Below, piece after piece: positions 1-16,000 of a DNA stretch of 64,000 nucleotides. The DNA is from Chiridota heheva. Lineage: Eukaryota; Echinodermata; Holothuroidea; Apodida; Chiridotidae. The stretch lies in contig JAIGNY010002044.1 in NCBI GenBank assembly GCA_020152595.1, positions 706,001 through 770,000 of the forward strand, read 5' to 3'. Both the position numbers and the translations under genes were made by a program. The first letter of the stretch is position 1. Every line of letters starts with the position of its first letter. The notes under the pieces were generated by a model. It saw only the letters and a program-made list of their open reading frames with translations. It made no database searches and was not told where the DNA came from.

Positions 1-289
1 ATGTGATAAGGACCAGCTAATCAGAGAATGCCAAATCTAACTTAAGCTAGCTATCTGCATAAGGCAGTAGGCTTATGTAACACACATTCCAATCTACCTC
101 TAGTATAAAGATCAGACTCAATTATGCAAATTAAAGGAAGGCATGGGATGAGATACACCTATTGTGCAGCTCACAGAACAGAAGGTCAGCTCAGGACAGC
201 TCTAGAAATATATCAAGGTCATATACTTCAATGAATTAACTTTCTAATTACACAATACTTCAATACATGTCTTGTTGTGAATGTCCACA

Positions 290-810
290 CTGGCAGATGA
301 CAATATATTCCAAGAAATTAAAGATTATGCACTGTGTGTAACCTACATCGTCTAGAGGATAAATATCACTTTGTGCTAGAATGTCCCTTCTATGAGGACA
401 TTTGTAAAGTTTTCATTCCTCAGCACTTTAGATCACCACCACTCATATGCTTCGTTTAAAACACTTCTAAGAATTCCTAATGAATCTGTAAGTTTAAATT
501 TAGCCAGGTTCATAAACAAAGCTCTTCAAAAGCGCAAAGAATCTTTAACATAATTATTGTGTTGTATAAATCAATAATTACTTTATGGTTCAACAATCCC
601 ATATCCATTTGGCTTTGAATATTCATTTATTTTTGATTACTTTTGTTGTTGTTGGTATGGGCATGTATTTTGTGTCTACGTTCATGTTTTTTTTTTTCTG
701 TTTAAAACATTATTAATTCTTTTCTTTGATCAGAATTTGTTAAATCAATGTACTTATATTTGTTTGTAAGTAATAGGCTGGAGGCCTGAACATTGAATGA
801 AAATAAATAA
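290..810 (+). mobile_element. LINE relic, 3' end of ORF2 and 3' UTR
   Basis: Degenerate end of a non-LTR retrotransposon on the plus strand. Around 335-410 one frame reads CNLHRLEDKYHFVLECPFYED, which fits the Cys/His tail after reverse transcriptase in CR1/L2-like LINEs. After a frame change, about 490-552 reads NLARFINKALQKRKESL and stops, the usual C-terminal ending of such ORFs. The DNA to about 810 is AT-rich and ends near an AATAAA-like stretch. No intact RT remains. The rest of 1-290 shows nothing recognisable. Confidence 0.6.
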
Positions 811-960
811 CAAAAATACTAGCTGGACAACAAAGATGATAAGACTGAAAAAGTTTGACCTCAACTTATCCCAGGGTAACACTCCATGAAAACTAAGGTT
901 ATGCCTTAGTGCCAAATGCACAGATGTTTCAATATTTAAGAAGCTACCAAAGGTACCCAC

Positions 961-1067
961 CTATACTTATGAGAACCAGCCTGATGACATCTCCTTCTTG
1001 GCGATTTAGTTGTGTGTCCTCATTTACTTCCATAGCTTCCTCGCTCTCATAGTTGCTGGTCCTTGTT
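961..1067 (-). CDS. Possible acidic exon of the ZNF511-like gene
   Basis: Open 107-nt segment with acceptor CTGCTTATAG and donor ATAG|GTGGGT. The frame contains SNYESEEAMEVNEDTQLNRQ; vertebrate ZNF511 has a similar acidic stretch with EAMEI after its fingers. The match is short and low-complexity, the upstream finger exon was not found, and the final exon would lie before the window. Treat as tentative. Confidence 0.3.
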
Positions 1068-4000
1068 CTATAAGCAGATAGAAAAATTAAACATTATTAA
1101 TCACAGAACATTTTTTGTATTCCTATTAAAACAGACCTGTAGTGGTTAGTGCTGTCCTCTCACCTGCACGACCTGGTTCGTATCCCAGTGGGTCTGCAGC
1201 CAGTAAGTTCACAACTGGTTATCAAAAGCCGTGGCTGTCTCGATATAATGTCCAGCACTGGATGCTTTCGGGACGTTAAACCTTGCTATGCTATGCTATT
1301 AAGGTCTCGAGATTGCCCGTGTTACACACACTTGGACCAGCTGATCAATGACAGAGGACTAGAGAAGCAAAACCTATCAGCATCCATGGACAACAGGGTG
1401 AGTCGAGTGGAGGAAATTAATCAATGAAGTCTGAGGTCGCTCGACCTGATAATGATGTTGATATTGATGAGTAAGGGTTAAGCACAGCCTGATTATTCAA
1501 GGGTCCTCCGTCTTCCAAGTGACAGAGTTGGGCTCGTTCTGCTTCAGTGACCCAGTATGGCCACCCACCGGGACCATGCTGCATATACTTATGAGTTGGC
1601 ACACCTGTCGCCGGTTGATTACCCCTTACTCTACCAGCACTTTTTTGAAAACGTGCTTGGGAAGCAGGGTCAAAGATGGGGTGCCCAAAACGGTGATAAT
1701 ATCACCGCGTGGTAGAGTGAGGGAAAAAACATGAAATGTGATTCATCAAAGAACATTAAATAATGTGAATAATACTTCTGTGATTTATTGCATAGCAAGC
1801 TGACTCATGGAATTGATATCTTCATAGTGAAAGAGAAGAAGTGATAAAACGTGCTATTATTCACCACATAATATTTGTGCATTTGTTTTACTGCATTTTC
1901 CTCTTTAAAGGTCTATGGACCAGTACAAAACCTTTGTGTTCAAAAATTAAAATTAAATTCAGAGCATTAAATTCTGAGTTACATAGTTTTTGAATTGTGA
2001 AAATAACATGTAGTTTTTAAGTTATGTGATGAATAAACAAGAAAACACCACAAAATCTGGTTGTTTTTCTTCATATTCCTTCCCTTAATTTCAGAACTTG
2101 AAAATGTTCAAAATGCTCCACACTCTTTGAGTTTAGATAGGGTGTGTTAAAGATCAAAACCTCTTTATCAGAATTATCTTTGCTTCTTTAAAGAGACATG
2201 ACAGAGGGTTCCACAACAATGAATTTACATCAGAAAATAGAGACTATGTCCCATTCATACATCACAAGAGTAACACAAATTTGCTAATATATTTGCACAA
2301 AAATCTGTAAAATGGCCAATTTTCAAGTGATGAAATGTTTTGCATTCTACATATTTTTAGTAGCAATTTCCAGTAGCAATGTTGACTCTACCTGTCCATA
2401 TACATCAAGGATTCTTAATTAGATTTTTTGAAGGGCCATCATTTCACAACAGCTTCAGGCCATGGGCCAATCGCGTGGCAGAAGCAGCATCATGTGACAA
2501 ACAAAACCCGTCAAAACAATCCCTGAATACAAACAAGTTGAGAGCATGTACGATTAGAAGGATGTCGCCGCTTCTCCTATCCACCTTCTTTTGACAAGCC
2601 GCGAGCCTAATTTATAGCGCATCTAAAGATAACATTTTATTTGATAAGCTACAATGTTTTAGTGAGCTGATCTGCCTAGAAAAAAATTAAAAACAAACAA
2701 GTGTCTTACATTGCATTAAATAATGACTATTGTTCGCGGGCAAGATTGGATTGTATTTCGGGCCAGATTTGGCCCGCCTATTAAGAATCGCTTATATATA
2801 CTTTGAAATTTGACTTAAATTTTGTTTGACTTAATTTTTACCTTATTACATACAGACAAACCTTTGTCAATCACCTTCTTACTTCTAAGAACCACTTCTC
2901 ATATTGAAATGAACACTAGTGAAGTTGGTACAAGAAATGCATCTCAAAGGAACAAACTCCCCACATTCTTGATTATATAACAAGCAATCTGCAGTACATG
3001 TACAATGATAGTCCTTTGTTTACATGGAAGAATGAAAAATGTCATCAATGCCCATTCATTCTTTTCAAATGTTAATTGTATTCTGTGATTGAGCATTTAT
3101 ATGCTATATATGAATGCCTGTCAGTTTATGCAAATGAGCTGTAAAATTAAAAGATAGAGATGGAGTCAAATACTTTATTAATCAAAATTTTATAAAGAAT
3201 GCTTACAATTATTTCAGCATTTGAGTTTCTTTCATGCCTACTTATTTGTTATTTTGGCTACCATCTAAGCTACTTCAGACTTATAACTTTCATACAATCA
3301 TATTTTCCAAAAATTTTCCACTTTTTTAAAGGATTAGTTCAGGGGTCCAGCAAGTCTATTTTATATAAAAGATTACTTCAAAAGAAACAAAAAAGTGAAA
3401 AAAGTATTCAAAAATCTTATTCCATTAAGGAAATATCTAAAATTAAAGTTTGGTATCATTTGTGTAGAAACGACTGATATCAGACTAGTTGTGATATCAT
3501 AGCCTCATTCCTCAGTCTTTATGTAATCTATCAGATTTGTCCTGCGATTTTGTGGCTTGAAAACCATGGGATGTCAAAAAATAGTAAGACTGAATCTACT
3601 AAGGGTATTTATAATAAACCACCTGAAGAAAGTTTGAGGAAATATAATATAAATAGTAGAAAAAAAAAAAACTTTCTTTAAAATACATTAACAATAAAGA
3701 ATGGAAGGATAAGGGCACCAACCTTCCATAGTAGACCCACTGCACTAGTCATTTCTACACAAATAAGACATAGCTTTAAACCTAAATATCTCCCTACAGA
3801 GTAAGATTGTTGAACCCTTTCGTCACCATTTTGTTTCTCTTAAAGTCCTGTCGTATAAGATAAACTTGCTTGACCAATGAACTAATCTTTTACATTCATC
3901 AAATAATAAGCTACATCTACCAGGCAACAAAGGTAATCTTGCTGATTCTTAATTTTGGCTTGATCTTTATCTGATTATTACTATAGTATATCTGAAAGAA

Positions 4001-7000
4001 AGTTTTCAAGTTTTTAAGAAAGTTCCCTAAAATAGTGTTAAAACTTTGTTAAAATAGCATCACAACACCCAAGTTTAATACATGGAGGTTATTAGCACCG
4101 CAACAGGGATGGTCAATTTGTGCCAGAGAGATATGATTATGTCAAAGGTGAAGAAGATGAAAGAGGGTTTAACAAAAGAGAACACAAGAGTTGGAATTAA
4201 TATAAAATTTCCTATGGTTCTGAATAAAGGTGTCAAAAATGTTGTCGTTGTTTGTTGATGTTTTACGGCACAGCGACAGTCAGAGTCAAATTTGCCAAGG
4301 GGGTGTTAGAAAACTAAGGTGCAAGAGTTACAAATTTTCCCAGGAAAAATCATGACAAAATAATATTAATGTAGTAAATACATCTTTATATGCTCACACT
4401 TTAACACATATGTTACCTCTTTCTAAAGTTAATGCACAGTACTATTCATCACATAAATACGGAGGAGGGGGGGGGGGGGGAGGGGGGAGATTCTTAGAGC
4501 AATAAACCTAAGACATTGTGGCCGAAACCTGAACTTTTTACCAAATATACTATTGCTTATTCAAAGAATCAACCCATAAAATATTTCTTCCCTCGAATTC
4601 CCGTGGTTATAACCTGGGAAAGCACAAGGGCAGATGTTGTTATAGAAGAGTGTTTCAGCTAACGTCATGAGGTCACATGACTTTGTTTACATAGCCATTT
4701 TTGTCAGGAAAAAACATTGTCATCTGCTGTACACTAGACTTACATGTTGTATATAAGATTATTTTTGTAAGATAATTATGCCAGAATCTTGTTGTGCCGT
4801 TACTTGTACTAATAGATGTGTGCGGGGAACAAAAAGACATTTTCTCGATTTTCATCTAATCATGATCGACATTCAAATTGGTTTTCTGCTGTACGACGCA
4901 ATGGTTTTCAACCTACAGTACACAGTACACAAAAGGATTTGCAGCGAGCACTTTATATCAGATATGAAGGCTTTGTCTGAGTAAAGCAAACAATCAGCTG
5001 GCATTAACGTTAAAGTTACTCTTCGTATACCAGGAGAATATAGAAAACTTAAGGAACATAGGAAGTAAAATTGGAAGCGAACAAAAATTGTAATTAGTTC
5101 AATTCGCTGAACTGTTACTGGTAGGTAAGCATGTAGTATGTTGTCGTAAATGTGATGTGACTGGGCCATGTGAAGATCGTGAAATGCAACAAAGCCGCTG
5201 CAAAATGGCTTTCAGATGAATCAGAGAGTTACGTGATGAAATCCCTATATTGGTGATCCAAGAAGGAGAGGATTTTTGAGATGGGTTACTACAGAAGTTC
5301 TTGGTGATGGAGTTGAAGGGTTTGAGGGAAGCTCTGGAGAGGGTGAGGAGTGCAGTGATGGTGCTAAGGGGGAATTTTCCACCCACAAAATCGCTTTTCC
5401 CCCCATAATTGTTTTGTAAAGTGACATATTTTGTCGACTTTTGCCTCCCCATGAGACAAACTTGCCTCCCAACCCATTGCCCAAAACCTTGCCACCCCCC
5501 CCCCCCTTCCTCAACCCATAACCAAAATCCTGGTGCTGCCACTGGAGAATTGGGCAGTCTACAAGCACGTTTACTTTTTATATGGTGTATAAATACAATG
5601 GGAAACTTGAAAACCTTTTTTGCCATTCTCATGTTATTATTACTCTTAACATTTTTTTTTTAATCTGGTCAGCTTTGCGGTACTTATTTTTCCCCAAGAA
5701 AATGAAGCAAAAATGTCTACAACTTATGTTTCTCAACATCAAAGGTGAGGAAAGTAAGAACAACGTTAACCAACCTTTTAACAGGCTTGTCAAATCTGAA
5801 ATTGTTTGGGTAATGATGGATGGTGATCAAGTGGTCCCTTCGCTCTTTTATTAACAAGAATTTCTCCGGACAGCTAGACACCAAACACTGGAACTAAAAG
5901 TTTGAAAAACAAAGAAAAAAAGTAATAAAACAAACTTATACTTCTGTAAATAGGGTAAAATTAGACTCTCATTAGACATACTGTAACCTGAAGTAATACT
6001 AAAATAAACCATATAACTTTTTAAAAGTTTTGAAGTTTTAAAGGAATATTCCCATGGATTTTTGTAAAATTGTATTTGAAAGAGCAAACTTTTAGGGCCA
6101 ATTTGGTACAAAAATCAGGTTCATATCATATTCCGTTCAGGAGATATAGATTTTTAAAGATTTCCCAATTGCATTTTAAAGTTTTTGTACAGTATGATGT
6201 ATGATGTATGATGAATGATGAATTCCCATTTGATGATGTTATAGAGGCAATTCCATTGCAAATGTGTATGTATTTCTTTGAATATTAATTGGTTGTTTCT
6301 GTATGATTAGAAACAATTTTCTAAAAGTTCTTGAAGTAAGATATATTTGGCAATGTATATAAATACCTAACTTTCATCAATTTTTTTTTTTTTAGCAGGT
6401 TTTACTAATAAAAAAGGATGATAGATTTTAATGAAATATATCAAGTTTGTGGGAGAATGTGTTGCTGTGATATCATACTGCACCAATTCCTATCTGTTTA
6501 TTGGCAATTTTTGGAAACCTTAAAATTTAAATATCTTCTGGTAGGAATAACATATCAACATGATTTTTGTACTAAATTGTTTCTAATTTTTCTCTTTCTT
6601 ATGAATGGTTACAAAAATACAAGGGAATACTCCTTTAAAACTGTTCAACTTTTATAACAAAGCACACTTTAAATGATCCACTGCTAGTATGCACCAATAA
6701 TGCTCAGTTGAAAAAAGTTATCACACAATTAGCTTTGGGTGCAGCTCTAACTTTCCATAAAACATGATGAATATTTAGATAATTCAAGATGGAAGAGTTG
6801 GATGACACAGAAGCGGGCGTATAATCAATGATGTAACCCAAAATAAAACAGAGAGAAAGTAACAAACAAAATCAACTAACCTAAAGTGCCATGCATAGCA
6901 TAATGTACAGACCAAATCACCCCAAGTATTCATCAATCTGCCACGCAAAGCGTCATGTACAGACCAAATCACCCCAAGTATTCATCAATCTGCCACGCAA

Positions 7001-10000
7001 AGCATCATGCACAGAACAAATCACCCCAAGTATTCATCAATCTGCCAACACAAAGCATAATGTACCGAACAAATCACCCCAAGTATTCATCAAACTGCCA
7101 CGCAAGCGTCATTGTGTACAGAACAAATCTCCCCAAGTATTCATCAAACTGCCACGCAAAGCGTTATGTACAGAACAAATCACCCCAAGTATTCATCAAA
7201 CTGCCATGCATAGCATCATGTACAGAACAAATCACCCCAAGTATTTATCAAACTGCCACGCAAGCGTCATTGTGTACAGAACAAATCTCCCCAAGTATTC
7301 ATAAAACTGCCACAAAGCGTTATGTACAGAACAAATCACCCCAAGTATTCATCAAACTGCCATGCATAGCATCATGTACAGAACAAATCACCCCAAGTAT
7401 TTATCAAACTGCCACGCAAGCGTCATTGTGTACAGAACAAATCTCCCCAAGTATTCATCAAACTGCCACGCAAAGCGTTATGTACAGAACAAATCACCCC
7501 AAGTATTCATCAAACTGCCATGCATAGCATCATGTACAGAACAAATCACCCCAAGTATTTATCAAACTGCCACGCAAGCGTCATTGTGTACAGAACAAAT
7601 CTCCCCAAGTATTCATCATACTGCCACGCAAGCGTCATTGTGTACAGAACAAATCACCCCAAGAATTCATAAAACTGCCACGCAAAGCATCATGTACAGA
7701 ACAAATCACCCCAAGTATTCATAAAACTGCCATGCATAGCATCATGTACAGAACAAATCACCCCAAGTATTCATAAAACTGCCACGCAAAGCATCATGTA
7801 CAGAACAAATCACCCCAAGTATTCATAAAACTGCCACGCAAGCGTCATGTACAGAACAAATCACCCCAAGAATTCATCATACTGCCACGCAAAGCATCAT
7901 TGTGTACAGAACAAATCACCCCAAGTATTCATAAAACTGCCACGCAAGCGTCATGTACAGAACAAATCACCCCAAGTATTCATAAAACTGCCACGCAAGC
8001 GTCATTGTGTACAGAACAAATCACCCCAAGTATTCATAAAACTGCCACGCAAGCGTCATGTACAGAACAAATCACCCCAAGAATTCATAAAACTGCCACG
8101 CAAAGCGTCATGTACAGAACAAATCACCCCAAGTATTCATAAAACTGCCACGCAAAGCGTCATGTACAGAACAAATCACCCCAAGAATTCATAAAACTGC
8201 CACGCAAGCGTCATGTACAGAACAAATCACCCCAAGTATTCATAAAACTGCCACGCAAGCGTCATTGTGTACAGAACAAATCACCCCAAGTATTCATAAA
8301 ACTGCCACGCAAAGCACTATGTACAGAACAAATCACCCCAAGTATTCATAAAACTGCCACGCAAAGCATCATGTACAGAACAAATCACCCCAAGTATTCA
8401 TAAAACTGCCACGCAAGCGTCATGTACAGAACAAATCACCCCAAGTATTCATAAAACTGCCCATAAAGCACTATGTACAGAACAAATCACCCCAAGTATT
8501 CATAAAACTGCCCATAAAGCATCATGTACAGAACAAATCACCCCAAGAATTCATAAAACTGCCACGCAAGCGTCATTGTGTACAGAACAAATCACCCCAA
8601 GTATTCATAAAACTGCCACGCATAGCATCATGTACAGAACAAATCACCCCAAGTATTCATAAAACTGCCACGCAAGCGTCATTGTGTACAGAACAAATCA
8701 CCCCAAGTATTCATAAAACTGCCACGCAAGCGTCATTGTGTACAGAACAAATCACCCCAAGAATTCATAAAACTGCCACGCAAAGCATCATGTACAGAAC
8801 AAATCACCCCAAGTATTCATAAAACTGCCACGCAAAGCATCATGTACAGAACAAATCACCCCAAGTATTCATAAAACTGCCATAAAGCGTCATTGTGTAC
8901 AGAACAAATCACCCCAAGAATTCATAAAACTGCCACGCAAAGCGTTATGTACAGAACAAATCACCCCAAGTATTCATAAAACTGCCACGCAAGCGTCATT
9001 GTGTACAGAACAAATCACCCCAAGTATTCATAAAACTGCCACGCAAAGCATCATGTACAGAACAAATCACCCCAAGAATTCATAAAACTGCCACGCAAAG
9101 CGTCATGTACAGAACAAATCACCCCAAGAATTCATCATACTGCCACGCAAGCGTCATTGTGTACAGAACAAATCACCCCAAGTATTCATAAAACTGCCAC
9201 GCATAGCATCATGTACAGAACAAATCACCCCAAGAATTCATAAAACTGCCAAAGCGTCATTGTGTACAGAACAAATCACCCCAAGAATTCATCATACTGC
9301 CACGCAAGCGTCATTGTGTACAGAACAAATCACCCCAAGTATTCATAAAACTGCCACGCAAAGCGTCATGTACAGAACAAATCACCCCAAGAATTCATAA
9401 AACTGCCACGCAAAGCGTCATTGTGTACAGAACAAATCACCCCAAGAATTCATCATACTGCCACGCAAGCGTCATTGTGTACAGAACAAATCACCCCAAG
9501 TATTCATAAAACTGCCACGCAAAGCATCATGTACAGAACAAATCACCCCAAGTATTCATAAAACTGCCACGCAAAGCGTCATGTACAGAACAAATCACCC
9601 CAAGAATTCATAAAACTGCCACGCAAAGCGTCATTGTGTACAGAACAAATCACCCCAAGTATTCATAAAACTGCCACGCAAAGCGTTATGTACAGAACAA
9701 ATCACCCCAAGAATTCATAAAACTGCCACGCATAGCGTCATGTACAGAACAAATCACCCCAAGTATTCATAAAACTGCCACGCAAGCGTCATTGTGTACA
9801 GAACAAATCACCCCAAGAATTCATAAAACTGCCACGCATAGCATCATGTACAGAACAAATCACCCCAAGTATTCATAAAACTGCCACGCATAGCATCATT
9901 GTGTACAGAACAAATCACCCCAAGTATTCATCAAACTGCCATAAGCATCATGTACAGAACAAATCACCCCAAGTATTCATAAAACTGCCACGCATAGCAT

Positions 10001-13000
10001 CATTGTGTACAGAACAAATCACCCCAAGTATTCATCAAACTGCCACGCAAAGCATCATGTACAGAACAAATCACCCCAAGTATTCATAAAACTGCCACGC
10101 ATAGCATCATTGTGTACAGAACAAATCACCCCAAGTATTCATCAAACTGCCACGCAAAGCATCATGTACAGAACAAATCACCCCAAGTATTCATAAAACT
10201 GCCACGCAAAGCGTTATGTACAGAACAAATCACCCCAAGAATTCATAAAACTGCCGCAAAGCGTCATGTACAGAACAAATCACCCCAAGTATTCATAAAA
10301 CTGCGCAAAGCGTTATGTACAGAACAAATCACCCCAAGAATTCATAAAACTGCCACATAAAGCGTCATTGTGTACAGAACAAATCACCCCAAGTATTCAT
10401 AAAACTGCGCATAAGCGTTATGTACAGAACAAATCACCCCAAGTATTCATAAAACTGCCACGCAAGCGTCATTGTGTACAGAACAAATCACCCCAAGTAT
10501 TCATAAAACTGCCACGCATAGCATCATGTACAGAACAAATCACCCCAAGTATTCATCAAACTGCCACGCAAAGCGTTATGTACAGAACAAATCACCCCAA
10601 GTATTCATAAAACTGCCACGCATAGCATCATGTACAGAACAAATCACCCCAAGAATTCATAAAACTGCCACGCAAGCGTCATTGTGTACAGAACAAATCA
10701 CCCCAAGTATTCATCAAACTGCCACGCAAAGCGTTATGTACAGAACAAATCACCCCAAGTATTCATAAAACTGCCACGCAAAGCGTTATGTACAGAACAA
10801 ATCACCCCAAGAATTCATAAAACTGCCACGCAAGCGTCATTGTGTACAGAACAAATCACCTCAAGTATTCATCAAACTGCCACGCAAAGCGTTATGTACA
10901 GAACAAATCACCCCAAGAATTCATCAAACTGCCATAAGCGTTATGTACAGAACAAATCACCCCAAGTATTCATAAAACTGCCACGCAAGCGTCATTGTGT
11001 ACAGAACAAATCACCCCAAGTATTCATAAAACTGCCACGCATAGCATCATGTACAGAACAAATCACCCCAAGAATTCATAAAACTGCCACGCAAGCGTCA
11101 TTGTGTACAGAACAAATCACCCCAAGTATTCATCAAACTGCCACGCAAAGCGTTATGTACAGAACAAATCACCTCAAGTATTCATAAAACTGCCAAAGCG
11201 TTATGTACAGAACAAATCACCCCAAGAATTCATAAAACTGCCACGCAAGCGTCATTGTGTACAGAACAAATCACCCCAAGTATTCATCAAACTGCCACGC
11301 AAAGCGTTATGTACAGAACAAATCACCTCAAGTATTCATAAAACTGCCACGCAAAGCGTCATGTACAGAACAAATCTCCCCAAGAATTCATAAAACTGCC
11401 ACGCAAGCGTCATTGTGTACAGAACAAATCTCCCCAAGAATTCATAAAACTGCCACGCATAGCGTCATTGTGTACAGAACAAATCACCCCAAGAATTCAT
11501 CAAACTGCCACGCAAGCGTCATTGTGTACAGAACAAATCACCCCAAGAATTCATAAAACTGCCACGCAAAGCGTTATGTACAGAACAAATCACCCCAAGT
11601 ATTCATAAAACTGCACGCAAGCGTCATTGTGTACAGAACAAATCACCCCAAGTATTCATCAATCTGCCACGCAAGCGTCATTGTGTACAGAACAAATCAC
11701 CCCAAGTATTCATAAAACTGCCACGCAAGCGTCATTGTGTACAGAACAAATCACCCCAAGAATTCATAAAACTGCCACGCAAGCGTCATTGTGTACAGAA
11801 CAAATCACCCCAAGAATTCATCAAACTGCCACGCAAGCGTCATTGTGTACAGAACAAATCACCCCAAGTATTCATAAAACTGCCACGCAAGCGTCATGTA
11901 CAGAACAAATCACCCCAAGAATTCATAAAACTGCCACGCAAAGCGTTATGTACAGAACAAATCACCCCAAGTATTCATAAAACTGCCATAAGCGTCATTG
12001 TGTACAGAACAAATCACCCCAAGAATTCATCATACTGCCACGCATAGCATCATGTACAGAACAAATCACCCCAAGAATTCATAAAACTGCCACGCAAGCG
12101 TCATTGTGTACAGAACAAATCACCCCAAGTATTCATAAAACTGCCACGCAAAGCACTATGTACAGAACAAATCACCCCAAGTATTCATAAAACTGCCACG
12201 CAAAGCGTTATGTACAGAACAAATCACCCCAAGAATTCATCAAACTGCCACGCAAAGCATCATGTACAGAACAAATCACCCCAAGTATTCATAAAACTGC
12301 CACGCAAAGCGTCATGTACAGAACAAATCACCCCAAGTATTCATAAAACTGCCACGCAAAGCGTTATGTACAGAACAAATCACCCCAAGTATTCATAAAA
12401 CTGCCACGCATAGCATCATGTACAGAACAAATCACCCCAAGAATTCATCAAACTGCCACGCAAAGCATCATGTACAGAACAAATCTCCCCAAGTATTCAT
12501 AAAACTGCCACGCAAGCGTCATGTACAGAACAAATCACCCCAAGAATTCATCAAACTGCCACGCAAAGCACTATGTACAGAACAAATCACCCCAAGTATT
12601 CATAAAACTGCCACGCAAAGCGTTATGTACAGAACAAATCACCCCAAGTATTCATAAAACTGCCACGCAAGCGTCATTGTGTACAGAACAAATCTCCCCA
12701 AGAATTCATAAAACTGCCACGCAAAGCATCATGTACAGAACAAATCACCCCAAGAATTCATAAAACTGCCACGCAAGCGTCATTGTGTACAGAACAAATC
12801 ACCCCAAGTATTCATAAAACTGCCACGCAAAGCGTCATGTACAGAACAAATCACCCCAAGTATTCATCAAACTGCCACGCAAAGCGTTATGTACAGAACA
12901 AATCACCCCAAGTATTCATAAAACTGCCACGCAAAGCATCATGTACAGAACAAATCACCCCAAGAATTCATAAAACTGCCACGCAAGCGTCATGTACAGA

Positions 13001-16000
13001 ACAAATCTCCCCAAGTATTCATCAAACTGCCACGCAAGCGTCATTGTGTACAGAACAAATCACCCCAAGTATTCATAAAACTGCCACGCAAAGCGTTATG
13101 TACAGAACAAATCACCCCAAGAATTCATAAAACTGCCACGCAAGCGTCATTGTGTACAGAACAAATCACCCCAAGTATTCATAAAACTGCCACGCAAGCG
13201 TCATGTACAGAACAAATCTCCCCAAGAATTCATAAAACTGCCACGCAAGCGTCATTGTGTACAGAACAAATCACCCCAAGTATTCATAAAACTGCCACGC
13301 AAAGCGTTATGTACAGAACAAATCACCCCAAGTATTCATAAAACTGCCACGCAAAGCGTTATGTACAGAACAAATCACCCCAAGTATTCATAAAACTGCC
13401 ACGCAAGCATCATTGTGTACAGAACAAATCACCCCAAGTATTCATAAAACTGCCACGCATAGCATCATGTACAGAACAAATCACCCCAAGAATTCATAAA
13501 ACTGCCACGCATAGCATCATGTACAGAACAAATCACCCCAAGAATTCATAAAACTGCCACGCAAGCGTCATGTACAGAACAAATCACCCCAAGTATTCAT
13601 AAAACTGCCACGCATAGCATCATGTACAGAACAAATCACCCCAAGAATTCATAAAACTGCCACGCAAGCGTCATGTACAGAACAAATCACCCCAAGTATT
13701 CATAAAACTGCCACGCATAGCATCATGTACAGAACAAATCACCCCAAGAATTCATAAAACTGCCACGCAAGCGTCATGTACAGAACAAATCACCCCAAGT
13801 ATTCATAAAACTGCCACGCATAGCATCATGTACAGAACAAATCACCCCAAGAATTCATAAAACTGCCACGCAAGCATCATGTACAGAACAAATCACCCCA
13901 AGAATTCATAAAACTGCCACGCAAGCGTCATGTACAGAACAAATCACCCCAAGAATTCATAAAACTGCCACGCATAGCATCATGTACAGAACAAATCACC
14001 CCAAGAATTCATAAACTGCCACGCATAGCATCATGTACAGAACAAATCACCCCAAGAATTCATAAAACTGCCACGCATAGCATCATGTACAGAACAAATC
14101 ACCCCAAGAATTCATAAAACTGCCACGCAAGCATCATGTACAGAACAAATCACCCCAAGAATTCATAAAACTGCCACGCAAAGCGTCATTGTGTACAGAA
14201 CAAATCACCCCAAGTATTCATAAAACTGCCACGCATAGCATCATGTACAGAACAAATCACCCCAAGAATTCATAAAACTGCCACGCAAGCGTCATTGTGT
14301 ACAGAACAAATCACCCCAAGTATTCATAAAACTGCCACGCAAGCGTCATGTACAGAACAAATCACCCCAAGTATTCATAAAACTGCCACGCAAAGCGTCA
14401 TTGTGTACAGAACAAATCACCCCAAGTATTCATAAAACTGCCACGCATAGCATCATGTACAGAACAAATCACCCCAAGAATTCATAAAACTGCCACGCAA
14501 GCGTCATTGTGTACAGAACAAATCACCCCAAGTATTCATAAAACTGCCACGCATAGCATCATGTACAGAACAAATCACCCCAAGAATTCATAAAACTGCC
14601 ACGCAAGCATCATGTACAGAACAAATCACCCCAAGAATTCATAAAACTGCCACGCAAGCATCATGTACAGAACAAATCACCCCAAGAATTCATAAAACTG
14701 CCACGCAAAGCGTCATTGTGTACAGAACAAATCACCCCAAGTATTCATAAAACTGCCACGCATAGCATCATGTACAGAACAAATCACCCCAAGAATTCAT
14801 AAAACTGCAAGCGTCATTGTGTACAGAACAAATCACCCCAAGTATTCATAAAACTGCCACGCAAGGCGTCATGTACAGAACAAATCACCCCAAGAATTCA
14901 TAAAACTGCCACGCAAGCGTCATTGTGTACAGAACAAATCACCCCAAGTATTCATAAAACTGCCACGCAAGCATCATGTACAGAACAAATCACCCCAAGT
15001 ATTCATCAAACTGCCACGCAAAGCGTTATGTACAGAACAAATCACCCCAAGAATTCATAAAACTGCCACGCAAGCATCATGTACAGAACAAATCACCCCA
15101 AGAATTCATAAAACTGCCACGCAAAGCGTCATTGTGTACAGAACAAATCACCCCAAGAATTCATAAAACTGCCACGCAAGCGTCATTGTGTACAGAACAA
15201 ATCACCCCAAGTATTCATAAAACTGCCACGCAAAGCGTTATGTACAGAACAAATCACCCCAAGTATTCATAAAACTGCCACGCAAAGCGTCATTGTGTAC
15301 AGAACAAATCACCCCAAGAATTCATAAAACTGCCACGCATAGCATCATGTACAGAACAAATCACCCCAAGAATTCATAAAACTGCCACGCAAGCGTCATT
15401 GTGTACAGAACAAATCACCCCAAGAATTCATAAAACTGCCACGCAAAGCATCATGTACAGAACAAATCACCCCAAGAATTCATAAAACTGCCACGCAAAG
15501 CGTTATGTACAGAACAAATCACCCCAAGTATTCATAAAACTGCCACGCAAGCGTCATTGTGTACAGAACAAATCACCCCAAGTATTCATAAAACTGCCAC
15601 GCATAGCATCATGTACAGAACAAATCACCCCAAGAATTCATAAAACTGCCACGCATAGCATCATGTACAGAACAAATCACCCCAAGAATTCATAAAACTG
15701 CCATACAAGCGTCATGTACAGAACAAATCACCCCAAGTATTCATAAAACTGCCATACAAGCATCATGTACAGAACAAATCACCCCAAGAATTCATAAAAC
15801 TGCCATACAAAGCGTCATGTACAGAACAAATCACCCCAAGAATTCATCAAACTGCCATACAAAGCGTCATGTACAGAACAAATCACCCCAAGAATTCATC
15901 AAACTGCCATACAAAGCGTCATGTACAGAACAAATCACCCCAAGTATTCATAAACTGCCATACAATAGCATCATGTACAGAACAAATCACCCCAAGAATT

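Noticed and set aside
5099..5632. 177-aa minus-strand frame with a Gly-rich segment
   Set aside because: Runs across a LINE remnant and a poly-C tract; no coherent domain.
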